Of a stretch of DNA of 64,000 bases, positions 17,890 through 27,180 are shown piece after piece. This DNA is from Novosphingobium sp. SG751A (GTDB lineage Bacteria; Pseudomonadota; Alphaproteobacteria; Sphingomonadales; Sphingomonadaceae). A program made the position numbers and the translations under genes. Position 1 is the first letter of the stretch. Every line of letters starts with the position of its first letter. The stretch lies in assembly GCF_013149295.1 (NCBI RefSeq), contig NZ_JABGCB010000005.1:1-64000 (forward strand). Direction: 5' to 3'. Under the pieces are notes generated by a model. The model saw only the letters and a list, made by a program, of their open reading frames with translations, did not search any database and had not been told where the DNA came from.

Positions 17890-18435
17890 TCAGTTCTCCG
17901 GGGTGGACGGCGCGGCGTCCAGCTTGATGTGGCCACGCTTTTTGCCCGAAAGAAAGCTCCGGGCAAGGATAATCAATACGCCGAAGGTGATGGCGACATC
18001 GGCGAGGTTGAAGATGTAGAAGGGGCGATACGATCCGATGTGGAGATCGGCATAATCGACGACGAAACCCTTGGCCACGCGATCAAGGATATTGCCCAGC
18101 GCACCGCCCAGCACGAGGCCGAGGGGCAGGATTTCGCCCATGCGCCGCTCGACAAAGATCCACACCGCCACGCCTAGCGCAATCGCACCGGTCATGCCCA
18201 CCAGCAGCCAGCGTTCAAGGTCCGAACCCGCCGTGAGCAGGCCCAGCGACACGCCGTAATTTTCCGCCCAGGTGAAGTTGAAAATGGGCAGCAGCGTGAT
18301 CTGTTCGACGCGGGGCAGGTCGAGCGGGCCGATCATCGCCCATTTGACGATCTGATCCAGCGCAAACACCGCCCCCGCCACGGCAAAGCCGAGCAGGCGC
18401 GCTTTGACAGGGGAAGTTTGCGCAAGAGTCGTCAT
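17890..18435 (-). CDS. lspA: Lipoprotein signal peptidase (signal peptidase II)
   Basis: LspA is an inner-membrane aspartyl protease that cleaves prolipoprotein signal peptides. The 181-residue product has four hydrophobic segments and the catalytic blocks GNILDRVAKGFVVDY and FNLADVAIT that hold the two aspartates. The start at 18435 overlaps the ileS stop by 4 bases (ATGA), the common ileS-lspA coupling. Upstream residues of the open frame lie within ileS and are not used. Confidence 0.96.
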   Translation of the reverse strand: MTTLAQTSPVKARLLGFAVAGAVFALDQIVKWAMIGPLDLPRVEQITLLPIFNFTWAENYGVSLGLLTAGSDLERWLLVGMTGAIALGVAVWIFVERRMGEILPLGLVLGGALGNILDRVAKGFVVDYADLHIGSYRPFYIFNLADVAITFGVLIILARSFLSGKKRGHIKLDAAPSTPEN

Positions 18436-21263
18436 TCGGCGGCATCCATGCCCGCCACAACCTGATCGCAGCGTGAACACAGGTCGCCATCCTCGGAAAC
18501 TTCCGGGAGATGGCGCCAGCAGCGGCCGCATTTGTGGGCTTCGGTGCGGGCCACGCTCAACGCATCGCCGCGCACAACGCTCGCGCTGATGAACAATTCG
18601 GCCAGATCGGCCTCCGGCGCATCACCCGGCACAATCACCTGTGCCTCAAGGCTGGAGCCCAGCGTCTTGTCGCGGCGCAGCGGTTCGATGGCGGCCAGCA
18701 CCTCGGCGCGCAGGGCACGAAGCGCGTCCCAGCGTTCGCCATCGAGCGAGACCGCCGGCACCACCGGCCATTCCAGCAGATGCACGCTGCCCGCATCGGC
18801 AAAGCGCGACTTCCACACTTCCTCCGCAGTGAACACCAGCAAGGGCGCGGCATAGCGGATCAGCGCGTGGAACAGGATGTCGAGCACGGTGCGATAGGCG
18901 CGGCGCTTGGTATCCGTAGGGGCGTCGCAATAGAGCGAGTCCTTGCGGATATCGAAGAAGAAGGCCGAGAGGTCTTCGTTGCAGAAATCGACGAGGCTGC
19001 GGACATAGGTGTTGAAGTCGAAATCATCGACCGCCACCTTAAGCTCACCATCCAGCTTGGCCAGCAGCGCAAGGATGTAGCGCTCCAGCTCGGGCATGTC
19101 CTCAACCGGCAGCTTTTCGGCATCGCTGAAACCGTCCAGCGCGCCCAGCAGATAGCGGAACGTGTTGCGCAGCTTGCGATACTGATCGGCCACGCCTTTG
19201 AGGATTTCATCGCCGATGCGGTGATCCTCGGTGTAATCCACCGACAGCGCCCACAGGCGGACGATATCCGCGCCGTAAGTCTCCATGACCTTGAGCGGAT
19301 CGACCGTGTTGCCAAGGCTCTTGGACATTTTCATGCCCTTGGAATCCATGGTGAAACCATGGGTCAGCACCGCCTTATAGGGCGCATGGCCGCGCGTGGC
19401 GCAGCTTTCCAGCAAGGAGGACTGGAACCAGCCGCGATGCTGGTCGCTGCCTTCCAGATAGAGGTCGGCGCGCGGGCCGCGATAGCCCTCGGGGCGCAGG
19501 AGGTCGGGCCAACGACCGCTTTCCATCACGAAAGCATGCGTGCTGCCGCTGTCGAACCACACGTCGAGAATGTCGGTGACGCGCTCGTAATCCTCGGCGT
19601 TGTAATCCGCGCCCAGATATTCCTGCGCACGCGCCTCGTCCCATGCGTCCACGCCTTCCTCGCGGATGGCGGCGATGATGCGGGCGTTGACCGCCTTGTC
19701 GACCAGATATTCGCCGGTCTTGCGATCAACGAACAGCGTGATCGGCACGCCCCATGCGCGCTGGCGCGAAAGCACCCAGTCGGGGCGGCCCTCGACCATC
19801 GCGCCGATGCGGTTGCGGCCCTTTTCGGGCACAAAGCGCGTTTCGGCAATCGCATGCTTGGCCCGTTCGCGCAGAGTGTCAGGCGAAAGGATCGTGGCCA
19901 GATCGAACATGTCGTCGGCCTCGCTCAGCGGGGCCAGATCCTTGTCCATCGGCACGAACCATTGCGGGGTGCAGCGGAAGATCACCTTGGCCTTGGACCG
20001 CCACGAATGGGGATAGGAATGCTTGTAATCGGCCGAAGCCGCCAGCAAACCGCCCTCTTCACGCAGCGCGGTACAGATCGGACCGTCGGGCGCGTTGAAC
20101 TTGGGGTTGATGACCGACCCTTCGCCGCCCAGCCAAGGCCAGTCGGCGCGATATTTGCCATCGCCCTCGACCGCAAAGACCGGGTTGATCTTGTTGGCCT
20201 TGCACAGCAAAAAGTCGTCCTCGCCATGGTCGGGCGCCATATGGACAAAGCCGGTGCCTGATTCGACGGTGACGAAATCGCCGGCCAGCAGCGGGCGCAG
20301 CTTGGTAAAGAACTCGGATTCGGGGAAACGCGCGGCCATCGGGTGACGTGCCTTGGCCCCGTTGAGAACCGGCCCCTTCACATACATCAGGAAGTCATAG
20401 CCATCCTCGTCGATGCGCTTCAAAAACGCCTCGATCAACGGCTCGGCAATCAGATATTTCTGATCGCCCACGCGGATCTGCGAATAATCGATCGCGCGGC
20501 CATAGGCGAGGGCCTGATTGGTCGGGATGGTCCATGGCGTGGTGGTCCAGATCACCACCTTGGAGCCGACCAGCTCGGGCGCGGCGGGCACTTCGACCAG
20601 TTCGAAGGCCACATCGACCTGCGTGCTGGTGATGTCCTCATACTCGACCTCGGCCTCGGCCAGAGCGGTCTTTTCCACCGGGCTCCACATCACCGGCTTG
20701 GCGCCGCGATAGAGCTGGCCCGACTGGGCAAATTTCAGCAATTCGCCAACGATGGTCGCCTCGGCCTGAAAATCCATGGTCAGATAGGGATTGTCCCAAT
20801 CGCCATTAACACCCAGACGCTTCAACTGCTCGCGCTGGGCATTAACCCAGGTCTGCGCATAGGCGCGACATTCGGCGCGGAATTCGCGCGGCGGCACCTC
20901 GTCCTTGTTCTTCTTCTTCTTGCGATATTCTTCCTCGACCTTCCACTCGATGGGCAGGCCGTGGCAATCCCAACCGGGCACATAAGGCGCGTCCAGACCC
21001 TTCAGGCTCTGGGTGCGAACCACCATGTCCTTCAGGATATGATTAACCGCGTGGCCCACGTGAATGTTGCCATTCGCATAGGGCGGGCCATCATGCAGAA
21101 TGAACTTCTCACGCCCCGCGCGCGCATCGCGCAAGGCACGGTAGAGATCCTGCTCCTGCCACCCCTTCAAAATGCCCGGCTCCTTCTGCGGAAGGCCGGC
21201 CTTCATGGGGAAATCAGTCTTCGGCAGGAAGACGGTGGGTCGAAAATCGCGTTTCTCGGTCAT
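18432..21263 (-). CDS. ileS: Isoleucyl-tRNA synthetase
   Basis: This class Ia synthetase charges tRNA-Ile. The 943-residue product contains the HIGH-type motif GNIHVGHA near residue 58, a CP1 editing domain, KMSKS in GMKMSKSLGN, and a C-terminal zinc site (CGRCWRH and CSRC). The ATG at 21263 (MTEKRDFRPTVFLPKTDFPMK) is preferred over one 13 codons upstream. No T-box leader is visible upstream. Dispersed repeat copy B lies before the gene. Confidence 0.97.
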   Translation of the reverse strand: MTEKRDFRPTVFLPKTDFPMKAGLPQKEPGILKGWQEQDLYRALRDARAGREKFILHDGPPYANGNIHVGHAVNHILKDMVVRTQSLKGLDAPYVPGWDCHGLPIEWKVEEEYRKKKKNKDEVPPREFRAECRAYAQTWVNAQREQLKRLGVNGDWDNPYLTMDFQAEATIVGELLKFAQSGQLYRGAKPVMWSPVEKTALAEAEVEYEDITSTQVDVAFELVEVPAAPELVGSKVVIWTTTPWTIPTNQALAYGRAIDYSQIRVGDQKYLIAEPLIEAFLKRIDEDGYDFLMYVKGPVLNGAKARHPMAARFPESEFFTKLRPLLAGDFVTVESGTGFVHMAPDHGEDDFLLCKANKINPVFAVEGDGKYRADWPWLGGEGSVINPKFNAPDGPICTALREEGGLLAASADYKHSYPHSWRSKAKVIFRCTPQWFVPMDKDLAPLSEADDMFDLATILSPDTLRERAKHAIAETRFVPEKGRNRIGAMVEGRPDWVLSRQRAWGVPITLFVDRKTGEYLVDKAVNARIIAAIREEGVDAWDEARAQEYLGADYNAEDYERVTDILDVWFDSGSTHAFVMESGRWPDLLRPEGYRGPRADLYLEGSDQHRGWFQSSLLESCATRGHAPYKAVLTHGFTMDSKGMKMSKSLGNTVDPLKVMETYGADIVRLWALSVDYTEDHRIGDEILKGVADQYRKLRNTFRYLLGALDGFSDAEKLPVEDMPELERYILALLAKLDGELKVAVDDFDFNTYVRSLVDFCNEDLSAFFFDIRKDSLYCDAPTDTKRRAYRTVLDILFHALIRYAAPLLVFTAEEVWKSRFADAGSVHLLEWPVVPAVSLDGERWDALRALRAEVLAAIEPLRRDKTLGSSLEAQVIVPGDAPEADLAELFISASVVRGDALSVARTEAHKCGRCWRHLPEVSEDGDLCSRCDQVVAGMDAAE

Positions 21264-21330
21264 GACGCGCCGTGCCTTAGCGATTCGGGGGGGGTTTCGC
21301 AAATAATGATGCGGGGGAATGCGTTTTGTC

Positions 21331-21556
21331 TTTTGCCTCCGGCGGGCAAAGGGACTCGTCCCTTTGCAATCCCATTATGGGGGTGGCGCGTGGTTGGCGG
21401 GGGTGGGGATATATTATGAAAGCCTGCGGCGCGGTGAACTCATGCCTGTCCGCACCGCAGGCTTTCAAATCTCAAACGCCGCGTCCCACACCTGACGCCG
21501 AACGCCACGCGCAACGCAGACAGTAAAGGGAGCGCGAGGGCCTAGACCCTCGCATT
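21331..21556 (+). repeat. Three-hairpin dispersed repeat, copy B
   Basis: Plus orientation: HP1 is 21346-21367 (GCAAAGGGAC-TC-GTCCCTTTGC), HP2 is 21419-21465 (one internal mismatch, with a longer CGCGG extension) and HP3 is 21534-21553 (GCGAGGG-CCTAGA-CCCTCGC). It lies downstream of the CorC-type gene and upstream of ileS. HP3, rather than HP1, touches the neighbouring stop codon. Confidence 0.9.
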
Positions 21557-22867
21557 TCAACTCTCTTCCAAAACCTCAACCTTGCTCGCCAACAGCTTGT
21601 CGATCTTACGCCGATCCATATCGACGATCTCCCACCGCCAGCCCTGATCCACAAAGTGATCGCCCTCCTTGGGCAAACGCTTCAGAATCGAAAGCGCATA
21701 GCCCGCCACGGTGGCGTAATCGCGCGTTTCGGGCACTTCGATGCCAAAACGGTCGCCCAGCGAATCGGCGGGCAGGGCGCCAGAAATCAGCAGCGAGCCA
21801 TCCTCGCGCGTGACCACCAGCGGGCTGTCGCCTTCATCCTGATAGGAGGCGAAATGGCCCGCGATGGCCGAGAGCAGATCAGCGGGCGTGACGATGCCTT
21901 CCAAATGGCCATATTCGTCATGCACCAGCGCCATCGACAGACCTGAATTTTGCAGCACGCGCAGCGCGTCCATCGCGTCGATCTGGTCCGGCACGATTTC
22001 GGCCTTATGGATCAGGCTTTCCAGATCCAGCGGCCCGCCGGCCAGCAATTGCGCCAGAACCTCGCGCACCTTGATCACGCCCACAATATTGTCGACCGCG
22101 CCATCGGTCACGGGCAGCAGCGAATGCGGGCTTTCGGCAATGGCGGCGCGCACCTCCGATTCGCTGGCCCCGCGTTCGATCCAGTCGATTTCGGTGCGCG
22201 GCGTCATCACCTCGCGCACGGGGCGCTCGGCAAGGCGCATGATGCCGGTCATGATCGCGCGCTCTTCCTCCTCGATCACGCCCGAACGCGTCGCTTCGGC
22301 AAAAACGAGGTGGATTTCCTCGGCGGTCACCTGCTGCTCCTCGCCGGTTTTCACCCCGATCATGCCAAGGATGGCATCCGAAGACACGCGCAGCAGCCAC
22401 ACCAGCGGCGCGGTCGAACGCGCCATCATCGCCATGGGCGGCGAGGCGATGATCGCGATCCGCTCGGCATGGGCCAGCGCCACCTGTTTGGGCACCAGTT
22501 CGCCGACAATCAGGCTGACAAAGGTGGTCAGCCCCAGCACCAGCACGCTGGCCAGACGGTCGGCATAGGCAAGCGGGATGCCCCAATGGGCGATCCTTTC
22601 GGCCACGGGGGTCGAAAAACTGGCCTCGGAAAAGGCGCCCGTGACCACAGCAACCAGCGTGATGCCGATCTGCGCGGTGGAGAGCAGCTTGCCCGGATCA
22701 GCGGTCAGGTCGAGCGCGGCCCGCGCCCCCCGATTGCCCCGATCGGCCAGCACGCGCAACTTTGCCGCGCGCGCCGAAACAATTGCCAGTTCTGACATGG
22801 CAAACACGCCATTGAGGACAATAAGCCCACCAATGACAAGAACATCTATCCAGGGAAAGGGTGTCAC
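21557..22867 (-). CDS. CorC/HlyC-family membrane protein (CNNM-CBS-CorC domains)
   Basis: The 436-residue protein has an N-terminal CNNM/DUF21 membrane domain (residues 1-185, about four hydrophobic segments, with IVLNGVFAMSELAIVSAR and GELVPKQ), a tandem CBS pair (about 200-335, with REVMTPRTEIDWI and VHDEYGHLEGIVTPADLL) and a C-terminal transporter-associated CorC_HlyC domain. Such proteins are linked to magnesium or cobalt efflux or resistance; older annotations say hemolysin. It stands alone, divergent from the OmpA-like gene. Confidence 0.88.
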   Translation of the reverse strand: MTPFPWIDVLVIGGLIVLNGVFAMSELAIVSARAAKLRVLADRGNRGARAALDLTADPGKLLSTAQIGITLVAVVTGAFSEASFSTPVAERIAHWGIPLAYADRLASVLVLGLTTFVSLIVGELVPKQVALAHAERIAIIASPPMAMMARSTAPLVWLLRVSSDAILGMIGVKTGEEQQVTAEEIHLVFAEATRSGVIEEEERAIMTGIMRLAERPVREVMTPRTEIDWIERGASESEVRAAIAESPHSLLPVTDGAVDNIVGVIKVREVLAQLLAGGPLDLESLIHKAEIVPDQIDAMDALRVLQNSGLSMALVHDEYGHLEGIVTPADLLSAIAGHFASYQDEGDSPLVVTREDGSLLISGALPADSLGDRFGIEVPETRDYATVAGYALSILKRLPKEGDHFVDQGWRWEIVDMDRRKIDKLLASKVEVLEES

Positions 22868-23051
22868 ACACCATCCCTAGCAGCTTTGCCGGCAAAGGCG
22901 AAGGGGGCGCGAGGAAACGTATAAAAACTGTTACAAATTACTGCCAGACCGATGGCTCCTTGCGTTCAGCAATGCTAGATTCAGGCACAATCGCTGAAAT
23001 GCGCAAGTACGAGGGGGCCCACCGCGGGCCGATTTCCATGGAGAGAGACCC

Positions 23052-23741
23052 ATGACCAAGGCACGTATTTTCACCGCCGGTTTTGCCGTTGCCGCGCTGC
23101 TGGTAACTTCGGGCTGCGTGACCGATCCCAACACCGGTCAGCAAAAGGTTTCGCGCACGGCCATCGGCGCGGGCGCGGGCGCGCTGGGCGGCATGTTGCT
23201 GGGCGGGCTGATCGGGGGCGGCACGGGCCGCATCATCGGCGCAGGGATCGGCGGCATCGCGGGCGGCGCCATCGGCTATGAACGCGACAAGCAGATCAAG
23301 CAGTTGCGCGAGCAGACGGCAGGCACCGGGGTGGATATCCGCCCCTCCGACGATGGCCGCTCGATCATGCTCAGCCTGCCCGACGGCGTGACCTTCGACA
23401 CCGGCTCCTATATGCTCCACCCGCAATTCCGCCCCACGCTGGACAAGATTGCGCAGAGCCTGAAGGATTATCCCAACAGCCTGATCGACGTCTATGGCCA
23501 CACGGATTCCACCGGCAGCGCCCAGTTGAACCAGACCCTGTCGGAAAATCGCGCGCGCACAGTGGGCGATTACCTTGGCATGCAGGGCGTCTCGCAGGCG
23601 CGCATCCGCACCCAGGGCTATGGCGCGACCATGCCCGTGGCCGACAATGCCACGCCCGAGGGCCGCGCGAAGAACCGCCGCGTGGAAATCAAGATCGTGC
23701 CCATCACCCAGGAACAGGTGAACGCCGCGCGCGGCCAGTAA
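23052..23741 (+). CDS. OmpA-family peptidoglycan-binding lipoprotein
   Basis: The 229-residue product has a lipoprotein signal (lipobox VTSGC near residue 22), a glycine-zipper region (about 37-77, GAGAGALGGMLLGGLIGGG) and a C-terminal OmpA-like domain (about 110-225) with GHTDSTGSAQLNQTLSENRA and KNRRVEI. It probably tethers the outer membrane to peptidoglycan. Related YiaD/Pal proteins have the same order. A GGAGAGAG ribosome site precedes the start. Confidence 0.9.
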   Translation: MTKARIFTAGFAVAALLVTSGCVTDPNTGQQKVSRTAIGAGAGALGGMLLGGLIGGGTGRIIGAGIGGIAGGAIGYERDKQIKQLREQTAGTGVDIRPSDDGRSIMLSLPDGVTFDTGSYMLHPQFRPTLDKIAQSLKDYPNSLIDVYGHTDSTGSAQLNQTLSENRARTVGDYLGMQGVSQARIRTQGYGATMPVADNATPEGRAKNRRVEIKIVPITQEQVNAARGQ

Positions 23742-23773
23742 AAGGGGCCAGTAACGGATTTGGGGCGGTGGGC

Positions 23774-24502
23774 TTACCCCGCCGCCCGAACCATCACGTT
23801 CAGGCCCGTTTCGAGCGTATAATCCAGACGATTATAGCTGGGCGGTGTGGCGCGGGTCCGTTCGGACAGAGTGCCGGCGCCGATGATACGGATCGGACCG
23901 TTTTCGGTTTCAACATTCAGGTCGAACGGGTCATGCACATGGCCCGACAGCACGGCGGCCACCCCAGCACCCGCCAACGCCGCCAGCGCCCGCCGTCCGC
24001 CGCGCGTCGATCCCGTGCCATGCGTATCGGCATCGACCAGCGGATGATGGCAGGCCGCCAGCTTCAGCCCCTGTGCGCCCTCCAGACGGCGCAGGGCGGC
24101 ATTCAGCGCAGGCTGTTTCACGCAACCCTTCGACCAGTTGATCCGCCACTGCGCGGGTGTCACCGTGGGCAGCGAGGCCAGCGTGACATCGCCCAGCGGC
24201 AGGTCCGAATGCGCCCGCGCGCGCAAAGCCTCAAACCGGGCAAAGGGGCGGCGCAGGCGGCTCACCATCTCCCAATAATAGGGCATGTCGTGATTGCCCG
24301 GCTCGATGCTGACCGGCACGCCAAGGCCGAGCAGATAATCCCCCGCCGCGCCAAATTCGCGCACGGTGCCCCGCATCGTCAGGTCGCCGGTGCAAATGAC
24401 CGCGTCGGGCTTTTCCCGCGCGATCTCCTGTTTCAGCCAGTCGAGCGCGGCGCGGTCCTCGGCGCCGAAGTGGAGGTCGGAGATGTGGAAGAGGATGGCC
24501 AT
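23774..24502 (-). CDS. Calcineurin-like metallophosphoesterase
   Basis: The 242-residue product has the complete dimetal set: DLHFG (D9, H11), GDLTMRG, GNHDMP, HHPL and GHVHDP. It resembles cyclic-nucleotide phosphodiesterase CpdA-type proteins, but the substrate cannot be fixed. The ATG at 24502 (MAILFHISDLHFG) is the family-typical start; the open frame beyond it runs into repeat copy C. It has no signal peptide and is probably cytosolic. Confidence 0.88.
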   Translation of the reverse strand: MAILFHISDLHFGAEDRAALDWLKQEIAREKPDAVICTGDLTMRGTVREFGAAGDYLLGLGVPVSIEPGNHDMPYYWEMVSRLRRPFARFEALRARAHSDLPLGDVTLASLPTVTPAQWRINWSKGCVKQPALNAALRRLEGAQGLKLAACHHPLVDADTHGTGSTRGGRRALAALAGAGVAAVLSGHVHDPFDLNVETENGPIRIIGAGTLSERTRATPPSYNRLDYTLETGLNVMVRAAG

Positions 24503-24525
24503 GGGGGAGGGGATTAGAAGAAGAT

Positions 24526-24758
24526 GATGCGAGGGACTAGTCCCTCGCGCTCCCATTATTGTCTGCGTTGCGCCAAGGGTTCGGCGGACAGGTGTCGGAC
24601 GCACCGTATCAAAAATAAAGCCTGCGGCGCTTTTGAGAGTGACCTCCCCGCGCCGCAGGCTTTCAATTCATCTCGCAAAACGCCCCGCCGCAAACGAGGC
24701 GCCACCCCATAACGGGATTGCAAAGGGCTTTCGCCCTTTGCCCGCCGGAGACAAAAAA
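24526..24758 (-). repeat. Three-hairpin dispersed repeat, copy C
   Basis: Minus orientation: HP3 is 24529-24548 (GCGAGGGAC-TA-GTCCCTCGC), HP2 is 24617-24663 (perfect 14-bp stem) and HP1 is 24720-24741 (GCAAAGGGC-TTTC-GCCCTTTGC). It fills the gap between the fumarase stop and the phosphoesterase start, with HP1 next to the fumarase stop. Confidence 0.9.
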
Positions 24759-24760
24759 CC

Positions 24761-26281
24761 TTAGGCCAACAACCCCTCGGCCGCGATCTTTTCCTTCCAC
24801 ACCAGCGGGGCAAGCTGGTGAACATTCTTGCCCTCGCTATCGACCGCGACGGTCACCGGCATATCTTCGACGGTGAATTCATAGATCGCTTCCATGCCCA
24901 GATCGGCAAAGCCCACGACCTTGGATTCCTTGATCGCGCGGGCGACGAGATAGGCCGCGCCGCCGACTGCCATCAGATAGGCGCTCTTGTGGTTGGCGAT
25001 GGACTCGGTGGCCTTGGGGCCGCGCTCGGCCTTGCCCACGCTGGCCAGCAGGCCAAGATCGAGCATAAGGTCGGAGAAGCTGTCCATGCGGGTGGCCGTG
25101 GTGGGGCCGGCGGGGCCGACCACTTCTTCGCGCACCGGGTCGACGGGGCCGACGTAATAGATCACGCGGCCCTTGAAATCGACGGGCAGTTCCTCGCCCT
25201 TGGCCAGCATGTCCTTGATCCGCTTGTGCGCGGCATCGCGGCCGGTCAGCATCTTGCCGTTCAAGAGCAGGCGGTCGCCCTGCTTCCAGCTCTGCACTTC
25301 TTCGGCTGTCAGCGTGTCGAGGTTGACGCGCTTGGCCGCCGCATCGGGGGTCCAGTGAACCTGCGGCCACTGATCCAGCTTGGGCGTTTCCAGATAGGAG
25401 GGGCCCGAGCCGTCCAGCGTGAAGTGCGCGTGGCGCGTGGCGGCGCAGTTGGGGATCATGGCGACCGGTTTGCCCGCCGCGTGGCAGGGGGCGTCCATGA
25501 TCTTGACGTCGAGGATCGTGGCGAGGCCCCCCAGACCCTGCGCACCGATGCCCAGCGCGTTGACCTTGTCGAAGATCTCGATGCGCAGCGCCTCAAGATC
25601 GTTCTGCGGCCCGCGCTGCTTCAACTGGGCCATGTCGATCTGTTCCATCAACGCCTTTTTGGCCAGCAGGACGCAATGTTCCGCCGTGCCGCCAATGCCG
25701 ATGCCCAGCATGCCCGGCGGGCACCAACCCGCGCCCATCTGGGGCAGCATTTCCAGCACCCAGTCGACGATCGAATCGGACGGGTTCATCATCTTGAACT
25801 TCGACTTGTTTTCCGAGCCGCCGCCCTTGGCCGCAACGTCCACATGGATCTTGCTGCCCTTGACCATATCGACATGGAGAACGCAGGGCGTGTTGTCGCG
25901 CGTGTTGCGGCGGGTAAAGGCCGGGTCGGCCAGAACGCTGGCGCGCAGCTTGTTGTCCGGGTTGTTATAGGCGCGGCGCACGCCCTCATCGACAACTTCC
26001 TGCAGGCTCATCTCGGATTCCAGAATGCAGTTCTGGCCCCACTGGATGAACACGTTGACGATGCCGGTGTCCTGACAGATCGGGCGATGCCCTTCAGCGC
26101 ACATGCGGCTGTTGGTCAGGATCTGGGCGATGGCGTCCTTGGCGGCGGGCCCCTGTTCGGCCTCGTAAGCGTCCCCCAGCGCGCGGATATAGTCCATCGG
26201 GTGATAGTAGCTGATATATTGCAGCGCATCGGCCACGCTGTCGATCAGATCCTGTTCTTTGATGGTCACCAACTCGGCCAT
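24761..26281 (-). CDS. Fumarate hydratase, class I (iron-sulfur)
   Basis: This cytosolic TCA-cycle enzyme interconverts fumarate and malate. The 506-residue product carries the N-terminal hydrolase part (ICQDTGIVNVF), WCPPGMLGIGIGGTAEH, NCAATRH and the C-terminal beta domain (FKGRVIYYVGPVDP, VGPAGPTTATRMD). The conserved cysteines would hold the [4Fe-4S] cluster. The ATG at 26281 (MAELVTIKEQDL) is family-typical and follows a GGAG site; the frame's upstream extension is not used. Confidence 0.95.
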   Translation of the reverse strand: MAELVTIKEQDLIDSVADALQYISYYHPMDYIRALGDAYEAEQGPAAKDAIAQILTNSRMCAEGHRPICQDTGIVNVFIQWGQNCILESEMSLQEVVDEGVRRAYNNPDNKLRASVLADPAFTRRNTRDNTPCVLHVDMVKGSKIHVDVAAKGGGSENKSKFKMMNPSDSIVDWVLEMLPQMGAGWCPPGMLGIGIGGTAEHCVLLAKKALMEQIDMAQLKQRGPQNDLEALRIEIFDKVNALGIGAQGLGGLATILDVKIMDAPCHAAGKPVAMIPNCAATRHAHFTLDGSGPSYLETPKLDQWPQVHWTPDAAAKRVNLDTLTAEEVQSWKQGDRLLLNGKMLTGRDAAHKRIKDMLAKGEELPVDFKGRVIYYVGPVDPVREEVVGPAGPTTATRMDSFSDLMLDLGLLASVGKAERGPKATESIANHKSAYLMAVGGAAYLVARAIKESKVVGFADLGMEAIYEFTVEDMPVTVAVDSEGKNVHQLAPLVWKEKIAAEGLLA

Positions 26282-26521
26282 GGGGGCTCCTTCGCTCTGG
26301 GCCTTTGGCCATAGAGAAGGGGGGCCAAGGCGCATTCGTATGATCGGTTGGGGCGGTCCATAGGCATGATTGCCCCGCTTCGCCAAGGGTAAAGCGGCGG
26401 TTATGACAAAAGTCGGTGCCGCTTGTGGCGAATTTGCCCGGATTCCCGTGTCAAAGCGCTTGGCTTTGGCCCGCCGTTTGCCCTAGAAGCGCGCGCGATA
26501 AACGAACACAGGTCTGGCCTA

Positions 26522-26549
26522 TTGCATTACTGTGTTATGTATGTAATAC
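26522..26549 (+). promoter_or_regulatory. Candidate promoter and dyad upstream of the pcm-like/tolC pair
   Basis: TTGCAT (26522-26527) and TAATAC (26544-26549) are 16 bases apart and could be -35 and -10 boxes. The same stretch holds an inverted repeat, ATTAC (26526-26530) and GTAAT (26543-26547), that could bind a repressor. It lies 26 bases before the start at 26575 within a 293-base gap with no other visible signal. Confidence 0.4.
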
Positions 26550-26574
26550 GGCCTTGGTCAAGGATTGTGATGGC

Positions 26575-27180
26575 ATGAGCGAAATCCACTATGCACCCCA
26601 AGGCGCCGAGGCAGGCACCGCCCGCCGCGCCATGATCGACAGCCAGCTGCGCACTTGCGGCGTGAATGAGCCGTGGGTGCTTTCGGCTCTGGCCAGCGTC
26701 GCGCGTGAGGATTACGTGCCCGCCGCCAATCGCGCAGCCGCCTATATCGACCGCGCCGTGCCGCTGGGCAATGGCCGCGCGCTGCCCGCGCCGCTGTTTC
26801 ATGGCAAGGTGCTGGGCGCCGCGCAGCCCACCGCGCAGGACAAGGTTCTGGTCGTGACCGCAGGCAGCGATTACCTCGCCGCCGTGGTCGCGCGCCTTGC
26901 GGGCAGCGTGGACAAGGTGGACGCTGCCGATCTGGGCAAGGGTCTGCCCGGCACCGGCTATTCGCTGATCCTGATCGACGGCGCGGCGGGCGAAGTGCCT
27001 GCTGTGCTGAACGATGCGCTGGCCGCCGATGGCCGTATCGTCACGGGCCTCGTCGAAAAGGGCGTTTCACGCCTGGCGCTGGGCCGCAAGGTGGCGGGCG
27101 CGGTATCCTATCTGACGCTGGCCGATCTTGGCATTCCCGCGATTGCCGAACTGGCCGCGCCCAAACACTGGAGTTTCTGA
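26575..27180 (+). CDS. Protein-L-isoaspartate O-methyltransferase-like protein, degenerate SAM motif
   Basis: The 201-residue product resembles PCMT at its N-terminus (ARRAMIDSQLRTCGVNEPWVLSALASVAREDYVP). Where PCMT has a glycine-rich SAM loop it reads VLVVTAGSDYLAAVVARL, and the acidic motif II region is shortened. It may have lost methyltransferase activity or be a diverged paralogue. Its stop overlaps the tolC start (TGATG), so the two are coupled. Similar pairs occur in sphingomonads as far as I recall. Confidence 0.75.
   Translation: MSEIHYAPQGAEAGTARRAMIDSQLRTCGVNEPWVLSALASVAREDYVPAANRAAAYIDRAVPLGNGRALPAPLFHGKVLGAAQPTAQDKVLVVTAGSDYLAAVVARLAGSVDKVDAADLGKGLPGTGYSLILIDGAAGEVPAVLNDALAADGRIVTGLVEKGVSRLALGRKVAGAVSYLTLADLGIPAIAELAAPKHWSF

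Noticed and set aside
18510..20261. A 583-codon plus-strand frame opposite ileS, and similar long frames opposite purE-purK, fumarase and rho
   Set aside because: All mirror well-supported genes on the other strand and lack motifs, ribosome sites or typical composition.
21264..21330. T-box riboswitch before ileS
   Set aside because: There is no T-box motif or long structured leader; the gap is filled by repeat copy B and a short purine-rich stretch.
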